DNA from: Hungatella sp.
GTDB taxonomy: Bacteria; Bacillota; Clostridia; Lachnospirales; Lachnospiraceae
Length of the DNA stretch: 35,646 nt
Direction of reading: 5' to 3'
NCBI GenBank assembly: GCA_022796015.1
Contig: JAAWHU010000032.1
Coordinates: 1 to 35,646 of the forward strand
Positions 25,351-31,967 of the stretch are shown one piece after another. Both the position numbers and the translations under genes were made by a program. Positions within the stretch are counted from its first letter, which is position 1, and each line of letters opens with the position of its first letter. The notes under the pieces were generated by a model, which made no database searches, was not told where the DNA came from, and saw only the letters and a program-made list of their open reading frames with translations.

Positions 25351-26244
25351 TCAATCGGTTTCCTTATTCAGAACCTTCATCTGGAATAAGGTGATTATCA
25401 TAATAAACAGGAACAGTATGACGGTTATGGCGCTGGCCCGTCCCATCTTGTACTGCTTAAATGCGGTGTTGTAAATCTCAAGGACAATGCTGGACGTGGA
25501 TTTTAAGGGGCCTCCGTCTGTTCCGGCAATGTTGTAGACCTGAGTAAATACCTGGAGCGTCCGGATGGTTCCCATAACCGTGGTATACACGAGAGTGGGG
25601 TTCAGCTGCCGGATGGTAATGTAGCGGAACTGGTTCCAGGGGGAGGCGCCGTCGATCTGGGCCGCCTCATAGTAAGTCCGGGGAATCTGCATAAGCCCCG
25701 CCAGAAGGATGATGGTGTTAAACCCGATGTTGGACCAGACTACATTGGACATAATAACGAAAATGGACTGATCCGGGCTGTTTAAAAAGGGCTGGGCGGA
25801 GATTCCCACCATTCTCAGGAGCCCGTTGACGATTCCTCCGTTCTGCATAAACATCCATTTCCACACATAGGAGATGGCCACGGAGCTGGTCACATAGGGG
25901 ATGAACACCAGGAGCCGGAAAAACGACTTTCCCTTTTCTATGGAATTCAGCATGAGGGCTAAGGCCAGGCTTATGACAATCATAAGGGGCACGCAGACGA
26001 TCACATACTCCACGGTGTTCCAAAGAACCTTCTGGAGCGTCTTGTCGGTTATGACAGAGATAAAATTCTCAAGCCCTATAAACTCCTTGTTGGGAGAAAG
26101 AAGGTCCCACTTCATAAAGCTTAAAATCAGAGAGAACAAGGTGGGAATCATGCGGAACAGTAAAAAGTACAAAACCGGAAGAACAATAAACAGGTAAGCT
26201 GTCCTCTCCTTTCTCCGATCCATAGTCATAGGCTTTTTCTTCAT
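25351..26244 (-). CDS. Sugar ABC transporter permease, MalF type
   Basis: A CUT1-class permease of 297 residues with six predicted helices; YLFIVLPVLYFLLFRMIPTL near the start and the EAA loop YYEAAQIDGASPWNQFRYIT are typical. It is the first gene of the seven-gene catabolic operon, preceded by AAGGAG, the XylR-like operator and a sigma-A promoter. It forms the channel with the MalG-type protein encoded 15 bases downstream. Confidence 0.95.
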   Translation of the reverse strand: MKKKPMTMDRRKERTAYLFIVLPVLYFLLFRMIPTLFSLILSFMKWDLLSPNKEFIGLENFISVITDKTLQKVLWNTVEYVIVCVPLMIVISLALALMLNSIEKGKSFFRLLVFIPYVTSSVAISYVWKWMFMQNGGIVNGLLRMVGISAQPFLNSPDQSIFVIMSNVVWSNIGFNTIILLAGLMQIPRTYYEAAQIDGASPWNQFRYITIRQLNPTLVYTTVMGTIRTLQVFTQVYNIAGTDGGPLKSTSSIVLEIYNTAFKQYKMGRASAITVILFLFIMIITLFQMKVLNKETD

Positions 26245-26260
26245 GGGAAGCTCCTTTCTC

Positions 26261-26287
26261 GTTAGTTGATTTACTTTATGAACTAAC
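26261..26287. promoter_or_regulatory. XylR/ROK-type operator of the catabolic operon
   Basis: GTTAGTT (26261-26267) and AACTAAC (26281-26287) form a perfect dyad. The inner TTAGTT-N13-AACTAA has the same half-sites and the same 25-base span as the Bacillus XylR operator, and XylR is a ROK repressor. It lies between the -10 box and the ribosome binding site of the first gene, a position suited to repression by the operon's own ROK regulator. Confidence 0.75.
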
Positions 26288-26299
26288 CTATCTATGGTT

Positions 26300-26328
26300 A
26301 TTATACATAATCAATATATAATTGTAAA
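26300..26328 (-). promoter_or_regulatory. Sigma-A promoter of the catabolic operon
   Basis: On the minus strand TTTACA (26323-26328) and a perfect TATAAT (26300-26305) are separated by 17 bases. It drives the permease-first operon. Between 26329 and 26554 I see no gene, only AT-rich and then GC-rich non-coding sequence. Confidence 0.8.
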
Positions 26329-26554
26329 GTGTCTATTTTGTATAAATTATCAACTTACTTTCTGTGAACTTTCCATAGTTTTGTCTATATTATCCTTTAT
26401 TTTTGGGGTATAGTATAGTTTTATAGAATATATTGTACAAGTCCCTTATGCCATGCACCTGCATTTGCCCGGGCCACAGTCAGCAGCCTTACGGCAGCGA
26501 AGGAGCATAATTTTGCTTCCCCCAAGGAGGGCCTGCCCCGGAATCCCTGCCAAG

Positions 26555-26602
26555 ATAAAAGGAGATGCAGGAATCCGAATACCCGGATTCTGCATCTCCT
26601 TG
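26555..26602 (-). terminator. Terminator of the DUF1538/P-II/MerR-methyltransferase operon
   Basis: AAGGAGATGCAG and GAATCCG (26559-26577) pair with CGGATTC and TGCATCTCCTT (26584-26601) with one bulged G and a 6-base loop. On the minus strand the stem is followed by TTTTATC. It lies 20 bases past the stop of the MerR-type gene. Confidence 0.85.
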
Positions 26603-26620
26603 TAAAGTTTCCTCTTTTTC

Positions 26621-27811
26621 TCAAACCGCCTGCCTGCACACGAAGATTCCCGCCATCTTGGTAATCCTGATGCCGCCCTTCTCCTGAATCTTTTTCTGAA
26701 GAAACCGTTTAAATTCCAGCTGCCTCTGGCTCAAGATCTCGCTCTGGTTGCCGTGGCAGGACAGGATATAGTCCAGAAGAGGTTCCGGCTCATCTACCAG
26801 AAGATAGTCCCTATACAGGAGCTTTTCCACCTGGTCAAAGGTTCCCTCCAGAAGAGCCCCTCCGTTCTCCAACCCGAAAAGCTCATAGAGAGCCACCTCG
26901 GACAAGGTGATCCTGGGGTCAAACTCCTGAACCAGAAGGGTGATCTCCTTCATGTGGTCCCTTCCGTATGTACTGCAGTAAAAACTGCCCCCTGGCCTTA
27001 GGACCCGGTGAATCTCCCCCAGAGCCTGAGGAAGATTTTTCACATAGAAGAGAACATGGTTGGCAATAACCACGTCAAAGCTTTGATCCCCATAGGACAG
27101 CTTCTGACAGTCCTCTGTCTCAAAGATCAGGCTGTTTCTTCCTGACGCCCGCAAAAGCTCCGCCGCATCTTCCACCATGCCTGAGGAGACATCTGTCACG
27201 TGAACCTCCTTTTTCTTCAGGATCTCTGCAGGTACCTGCTGCCACAGCTGTCCGTTGCCGCACCCTACCTCCAGGATTCTTCCCGCCTTCTCCAAGGGAA
27301 TCCTTGCGGCAATCCAGGAAAACCAGGGAACCGGATTGTGGGAAAATCTCTGGTGCAGCTGAATGCGGGCATTAATATTCACCGCCGTCTTATACTGATC
27401 CACCACTGCATGCTCCATGTTGGTAATGTGGATCAGGTTCAGAATGCTGTTCCAGTCCATTTTGCCGGAAGCCTCCACCATGCGGGAGGTGTCCTCCAAG
27501 GTCTGTTCCATCATCTCCAAATGGCGGATCCTCTTGCGGATCAGCTCCTTCTGAAGCTTTAAGGAGTTGGCCATATCCTCCCTGTCATCATTGATGGTGA
27601 GAGCCATGATCTCTTCCAGGGAAAATCCCAGATATTTTAAGGACAGAATCTTCTGAAGACGGCCGAAATCCTCATCCGTATACAGGCGGTATCCTGCTGC
27701 GTTTACTTTGCTGGGCTTTAGGATCCCCTGCTTGTCATAAAAACGGATGGTGCGGATGGTCACCCTGGCCTTTTTGGCAAATTCTCCCGACGTGTAGTAT
27801 CCATCAGTCAC
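26621..27811 (-). CDS. MerR-family regulator fused to a SAM-dependent methyltransferase
   Basis: Residues 1-75 are a MerR winged helix (YYTSGEFAKKARVTIRTIRF, YDKQGILKPSKVNAAGYRLY), followed by a dimerisation helix (about 80-115). From about 160 a class I methyltransferase begins: ILEVGCGNGQLW (179-190, SAM motif I), DVSSGMVEDA (motif II), FDVVIANHVLFYV and EIHRVLRPGGSFY (post I-III). The fusion replaces the small effector domain of MerR proteins with an apparently intact enzyme. It overlaps the P-II-like gene by 8 bases and ends an operon with a terminator. The methyl acceptor and controlled promoter are unknown. Confidence 0.9.
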   Translation of the reverse strand: MTDGYYTSGEFAKKARVTIRTIRFYDKQGILKPSKVNAAGYRLYTDEDFGRLQKILSLKYLGFSLEEIMALTINDDREDMANSLKLQKELIRKRIRHLEMMEQTLEDTSRMVEASGKMDWNSILNLIHITNMEHAVVDQYKTAVNINARIQLHQRFSHNPVPWFSWIAARIPLEKAGRILEVGCGNGQLWQQVPAEILKKKEVHVTDVSSGMVEDAAELLRASGRNSLIFETEDCQKLSYGDQSFDVVIANHVLFYVKNLPQALGEIHRVLRPGGSFYCSTYGRDHMKEITLLVQEFDPRITLSEVALYELFGLENGGALLEGTFDQVEKLLYRDYLLVDEPEPLLDYILSCHGNQSEILSQRQLEFKRFLQKKIQEKGGIRITKMAGIFVCRQAV

Positions 27812-28493
27812 TCTGGTCGTCCTCCATAAGCCGGAGCCCTGCCGTGGCCGTCACGGGAAGGGAAAAAATAATGGACTTGGCCTTGCTCTCCATCCCTGCC
27901 TCCTTCATGACTGCCTTCATAATATCCGTGCGCTTTCCCGTTTTGCTCACAATAAAGATAATCTCTTTCTCGGAGGCTAAAGACACGCCGAAAAAGCTTT
28001 CCGCCTTCTCCATCCCCGTGCCCCTGGCGTGGATTACCGTGCCGCCTCCTGCACCTGCGCCTTTCGCCGCCTCCATAATCAGGTTGCTGTATCCCTGGTT
28101 GGCAATGACCACCAGAAGTTCATGGGTTGTGTCCTTCAATGTCCCTTCCTCTCCTTTCACAAAGTCCTGCCCTTCTGTAAGAAACTTAAGCTCTCGTCTG
28201 CCCCCTATACTGGCCAGAGGGATAATAAATGCAATTCCTGTCCCAGGTACATCAATGCGGAACCGTTTCTGGAGCCCTTTCTTCAGCTCCCTCCAGGTCT
28301 CCTCCGTAACCCAGGCCAAAAGCACCGCCTTCTCCGCCGACTCCAGACCAAAATAGTCCATGATCTCGCTGGCCGCCGTGCCCCGCCCTAACGTAACCAG
28401 GTTGACGCCTACCCCCTGTTCCTGATAATATCCGAGGAACTTAGGCAGCATACTCCGGTTGGCAATGGTAACCATCATGTAAAGTCCGCTCAT
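27804..28493 (-). CDS. Tandem P-II-like signalling protein
   Basis: The 229 residues look like two P-II-like (ferredoxin-fold) domains in a row. The second, clearer one (about 122-225) has HELLVVIANQGYSNLIMEAA, GAGGGTVIHARGTG and EKEIIFIVSKTGKRTDIMKA, where classical P-II proteins have the T- and B-loops. The first (about 4-105) repeats the pattern weakly (VTIANRSMLPKFLGYYQEQG, VNLVTLGRGTA). The uridylylated T-loop Tyr motif is not evident. P-II-like proteins bind nucleotides and gate membrane transporters; its neighbour 14 bases upstream is the DUF1538 membrane protein, its probable target. Confidence 0.85.
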   Translation of the reverse strand: MSGLYMMVTIANRSMLPKFLGYYQEQGVGVNLVTLGRGTAASEIMDYFGLESAEKAVLLAWVTEETWRELKKGLQKRFRIDVPGTGIAFIIPLASIGGRRELKFLTEGQDFVKGEEGTLKDTTHELLVVIANQGYSNLIMEAAKGAGAGGGTVIHARGTGMEKAESFFGVSLASEKEIIFIVSKTGKRTDIMKAVMKEAGMESKAKSIIFSLPVTATAGLRLMEDDQSD

Positions 28494-28507
28494 CCGTCCA
28501 TCCCTCC

Positions 28508-30049
28508 TTATAATTCAATGATATCGTAATCTCCGTAAAGCTCCAGTCCCGTATCCTCCTGCACAAGGCCTGCCTTGGCCGCCCCTCTCCTGGTCTGCAG
28601 CTGATAGATAAGCCCCAGAGCCTGAATGGTGATCAGAGGAGTCATGGCCACCATGGCCACCACCCCGAAGGCATCCCGAGCCAAATTGCCTCCCACAGCC
28701 TCGCACGCCCCCATGGCAAAGGGCAGAAGAAATGCCGCCGTCATGGGGCCTGAGGCCACACCTCCTGAGTCAAAAGCAATGGCCGTAAAAATCTTGGGAG
28801 TAACATATGTAAGAATCAAAGCCAGGCCGTATCCCGGAATCACATACCACAAAATGGAAATCCCCGTCATAACCCTGGTCATGGCAAGGCCTATGGACAC
28901 TGCCACGCCGATGGAAAGGCTCATCTTCATGGCCGTTCCGGACACTGCCCCATCCGTCAGTTCCTCCACCTGCTTCATGAGCACATAAACAGCCGGCTCA
29001 GCAAGAACAATAAAATATCCGATGACCATTCCCACCGGTATAATCAGCCATCTCTCCCTAAGGCCTGCCAGAGTCCCGCCCAGAAAGCTTCCGGCCGGCA
29101 TGAATCCCACATTGGCCCCTGTGAGAAACAGCACCAGGCCCACGTAGGTATAGAGAAGCCCTACCAGAATCCTCCCCAGAGCCCGCCTGTCCATTTTCAG
29201 GGAAATCAACTGAAAACTCCCGAAAAATAAGAGCACCGGCAGCATGGACATGCCGATCTCCCCCATATAATGGGGTATAGACGAGGTAAACATCTGCCTT
29301 AAGGCCACAGAATCCGCCGCCTCCATATGCTGTGCGGCCGTATAGGCACTTTCCCCCGGGGTAAAAATCATTCCCAGAATCAAAACCGCCAGAACCGGCC
29401 CCACAGAACACAGGGCCACCAGGCCGAAGCTGTCGTCCGCCGCGTGACGGTCATTACGGATGGAAGAAATACCGACGCCCATGGCCATAATAAAAGGTAC
29501 TGTCATAGGGCCTGTGGTGACGCCTCCCGAGTCAAAGGCCACAGCCAGAAAATCCCCGGGCACAAAAAATGCCAAAACCATGACTCCCAAATAAAGAACC
29601 ACAAGCATGGGCCCTAAGGGAATCCCCACAAGCATACGCACCAAGGCGGCCACCAGGAATATTCCTACTCCGCAGGCCACAAAGAGAATCAGGACCATAT
29701 TGGGAATGGAAGGCACCTGCCCTGCCAGCACCTGAAGATCCGGTTCGGATATGGTGATGACAAAGCCCAGGATAAAGCCCAGAACCACCATGATCCACAG
29801 CTTTTTGCTTCTGGTCATGGTCCGTCCCACCTGCTCTCCCATAGGGGTCATGGAAAGCTCCGCCCCAAGGGTAAAAAACATCATTCCTATGATCAGAAGA
29901 AGGCCGCCCATTAAAAATTCCATAAGAATTCCCGGCGGAACCGGAGCAACGCTGAAGCACAAAATCAGTACGATCCCCATGACGGGCAGCACGGCCTTGA
30001 AGGCCTCCTCCAGCTTTTCCTGAAGTTTCGGTTTATACAGTCTCATCAT
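28508..30049 (-). CDS. DUF1538-family integral membrane protein, tandem duplicated
   Basis: The 513-residue protein has a dozen or so hydrophobic segments in two homologous halves: AFDSGGVTTGPMT (171-183) and AFDSGGVASGPMT (425-437), and similarly ISEPDLQVLAGQV and LAEPAVYVLMKQV. This duplicated inverted look is typical of transporters. As I recall, a two-gene DUF1538 system of Halomonas (UmpAB) was reported to exchange Na+ or K+ for H+; here both halves are in one chain. A cation antiporter gated by the P-II-like protein is a reasonable inference, not proven. A leader of about 200 bases precedes it. Confidence 0.88.
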   Translation of the reverse strand: MMRLYKPKLQEKLEEAFKAVLPVMGIVLILCFSVAPVPPGILMEFLMGGLLLIIGMMFFTLGAELSMTPMGEQVGRTMTRSKKLWIMVVLGFILGFVITISEPDLQVLAGQVPSIPNMVLILFVACGVGIFLVAALVRMLVGIPLGPMLVVLYLGVMVLAFFVPGDFLAVAFDSGGVTTGPMTVPFIMAMGVGISSIRNDRHAADDSFGLVALCSVGPVLAVLILGMIFTPGESAYTAAQHMEAADSVALRQMFTSSIPHYMGEIGMSMLPVLLFFGSFQLISLKMDRRALGRILVGLLYTYVGLVLFLTGANVGFMPAGSFLGGTLAGLRERWLIIPVGMVIGYFIVLAEPAVYVLMKQVEELTDGAVSGTAMKMSLSIGVAVSIGLAMTRVMTGISILWYVIPGYGLALILTYVTPKIFTAIAFDSGGVASGPMTAAFLLPFAMGACEAVGGNLARDAFGVVAMVAMTPLITIQALGLIYQLQTRRGAAKAGLVQEDTGLELYGDYDIIEL

Positions 30050-30255
30050 ATCCTCCTTCTATTTGTGCAGGCATACCCTCTGCGGGCAAAGGAATGCACG
30101 GCCCAAAACCGTTTTTTCGCGGCCGGCGGCCTTACCGTCCGTCGGCGCCTATCCGGCACGCCTCATTCCGCCGCCTTGCCGACCGCCAAAATTCATCACC
30201 CGGGCTCCAAGGAAAGGTATGTCCTTGAAAATAAAAATAACCTATAAAAAGCCAT
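30050..30255 (-). promoter_or_regulatory. Long GC-rich 5' leader of the DUF1538 operon
   Basis: From the predicted start of transcription (about 30255) to the DUF1538 ATG there are about 200 non-coding bases. Read on the minus strand they hold several possible stems, for example GTCGGC with GCCGAC and the GCCGCCGGCCGC block, ending in AGGAGG before the ATG. I cannot match it to a riboswitch class by eye. It may be an unrecognised regulatory RNA or only a long leader. Confidence 0.4.
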
Positions 30256-30261
30256 GTCCCC

Positions 30262-30289
30262 ATTATACATGACAAGGCCGGCCTGCCAA
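30262..30289 (-). promoter_or_regulatory. Promoter of the DUF1538 operon
   Basis: On the minus strand TTGGCA (30284-30289) and TATAAT (30262-30267, preceded by TG) are 16 bases apart. Confidence 0.65.
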
Positions 30290-30409
30290 CAAAGAAACCC
30301 GTTAAAGTTGTGCTAAAGTTCTACAGCTGGAGGCTTATTTGTCCATGTATAGCTGCAGCCTGAAAAAACTTTATGGGAGGCACCCTTTCCCAGCGCCCTT
30401 CATTCAGTC

Positions 30410-30576
30410 TTGCCAGGAATGTAGTCCGGGAGGGACTGGTATTCCCGGTGAGGGACATTTGCCGCGCCGGTCCTTAGCTCGTGTCTTTTGCGAGCTTAGT
30501 ACCGCTGCAGCGGCAACAAGAGCGAAAGCGGTCCCGAATGGGAATACCAGTCCCTCCCGGACGGCCCTCCTGCCAA
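30410..30576. repeat. Long structured inverted-repeat element
   Basis: A perfect 23-bp inverted repeat (30424-30446 and 30540-30562, outer bases GTCCGGGAGGG / CCCTCCCGGAC) extends outward with mismatches to about 30410 and 30576. Inside it GGGAC/GTCCC, GCCGC/GCGGC and AGCTCG/CGAGCT are nested in pairing order, and one arm carries a GC-GAAA-GC tetraloop hairpin (30522-30529). The palindrome CCGCTGCAGCGG lies inside. The layout fits a mobile palindromic repeat (MITE-like) or a structured RNA. No convincing protein is encoded. It lies just downstream of the MFS gene stop. Confidence 0.75.
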
Positions 30577-30600
30577 CCCTGAACAAAAAAGCATACTTTC

Positions 30601-31782
30601 TCAGTTCTCCCCGCCATCACCTATAATATTGGTAAGCAGCACCCCCAAAAACAGCATAATGGGGAACAGCACTGCCATGAGAAGGCCGGCCTGAATATTG
30701 CTGCAGGCATCCGCCACCAGGCCTACAATCGTAGGGCCCGCGGAGCAGCCCAGGTCCCCGGCAAGGGCAAGAAAGGCAAACATGGCCGTACTGCCTCCTG
30801 GAATCCCTGCAGCCGCCAGACTGAAGGTACCGGGCCAGAGAATCCCCACTGCCAGACCGCAGAGGGCGCACCCTGCCAGCGCCAGGACAGGGGATTGGGA
30901 ATATGCGGCCAGGATATATCCCGTAAGACACATCCCTCCGCTAAAAAGCATAAACCGTTTCAGAGGAATCTTCTCACTGAATCTGGCATAGAAGATTCTG
31001 GAGCTTCCCATGAGGGCCGCAAAAAGACAGGGGCCTGCCAGATCGCCGGCTGTCTTTGACACCTTAAGTCCCGACTCTGCAAAGGCGGAGGCCCACTGGC
31101 TCATAGCCTGCTCCGAGGCCCCGGAGCACACCATGAGAAGGGCAAAAATCCAGAAAAGCCTGCCCCCGAGAAGCTTCCTCCAGGAGAGCGTCTCCCCCTC
31201 CTCCTTCAGAGATCGTATGGGAACCCTTGCAAACTTTACGGCATTGCAGGCAGGAACCATAGCCCACATAAGACAGAGAAGCCTCCATCTCTCCCGCCCT
31301 GCCAGGGCAAAAAACAGAGTGGTTCCCAGCACCACCAGCACATGGCCCCAGCAGTAGAAGGAATGAAGAAGGCTCATGGAAGCCGACTTCTCCTCTGTGG
31401 GGCATGCCTCCACAATGGGGCTGATGAGCACTTCGATCAGCCCTCCTCCCACAGCATAAAGAATCACGGATACCATCAGCCCTCTGTACCCCGGCAGCAG
31501 CGCCATAGCCCCGATTCCCGCTGCCGACACCATATGGGCAAATACAATGGATTTCTTATATCCAACCCGATCCACTGCCGCTGCCGACAAAAGATCCACA
31601 AGAAGCTGAATCCCAAAATTCAGGGTAATCATCAAGGTAATCTGGTGCAGGGAGATCCCATAGGTTTCCTGAAAGATCAAAAATAAAAGGGGCGCCAGAT
31701 TGTTCACAATAGCCTGAGTCACATATCCTGCATAGCTGGCCCGCAGGGTATCTCTGTAATCCGGCTTTCTCTTCTTCCACAT
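30601..31782 (-). CDS. Major facilitator superfamily transporter
   Basis: The 393-residue protein has about twelve hydrophobic helices and the loop-2 MFS motif in variant form (AAAVDRVGYKKSIVFAHMVS, compare GxxxDRxGRR), with a second basic loop at RFSEKIPLKRFMLFSG. The charged start MWKKRKPDYRDTLRASYAGY and early helix VTQAIVNNLAPLLFLIFQET suggest the fucose/sugar or drug-exporter-like MFS subgroup, but the substrate is not deducible. It is a single gene, divergent from citXG. Confidence 0.88.
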   Translation of the reverse strand: MWKKRKPDYRDTLRASYAGYVTQAIVNNLAPLLFLIFQETYGISLHQITLMITLNFGIQLLVDLLSAAAVDRVGYKKSIVFAHMVSAAGIGAMALLPGYRGLMVSVILYAVGGGLIEVLISPIVEACPTEEKSASMSLLHSFYCWGHVLVVLGTTLFFALAGRERWRLLCLMWAMVPACNAVKFARVPIRSLKEEGETLSWRKLLGGRLFWIFALLMVCSGASEQAMSQWASAFAESGLKVSKTAGDLAGPCLFAALMGSSRIFYARFSEKIPLKRFMLFSGGMCLTGYILAAYSQSPVLALAGCALCGLAVGILWPGTFSLAAAGIPGGSTAMFAFLALAGDLGCSAGPTIVGLVADACSNIQAGLLMAVLFPIMLFLGVLLTNIIGDGGEN

Positions 31783-31878
31783 AATCCAAAACCTTTCTCT
31801 TTCATGATTATAATGCTATCATATTCCTTGAGGGGGCGCAATGAATATATTTTCATGATCTTGCGCGCAAATTATCTT

Positions 31879-31908
31879 TTGACCACGGCAGCATTCACGT
31901 GGTATACT
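31879..31908 (+). promoter_or_regulatory. Promoter of citXG
   Basis: TTGACC (31879-31884) and TATACT (31903-31908) are 18 bases apart, about 60 bases before the chosen start. A perfect palindrome TTGCGCGCAA (31861-31870) lies directly upstream of the -35 box and could be an activator or repressor site. Confidence 0.65.
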
Positions 31909-31967
31909 CTAACAATACGAAACCCACACCAAAACACATGCTGCCTGGCAGCGGAACGGAGCTTCCC

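Noticed and set aside
26403..26550. Possible relationship between this GC-rich intergenic DNA and the inverted repeat at 30.4 kb
   Set aside because: Only short similar words (such as GGCAAATG) are shared; no alignable repeat.
30050..30255. Assignment of the DUF1538 leader to a known ion or nucleotide riboswitch
   Set aside because: I could not find the conserved core of any class I know by reading; only a covariance search could decide.
30404..30586. A 60-residue open frame inside the inverted-repeat element
   Set aside because: It is fully explained by the palindromic element; composition is Ala/Pro/Arg-rich and it has no start signal.
31064..31405. Open frames overlapping the MFS gene
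   Set aside because: Same-strand shifted frame of a well-supported transporter; no independent evidence.
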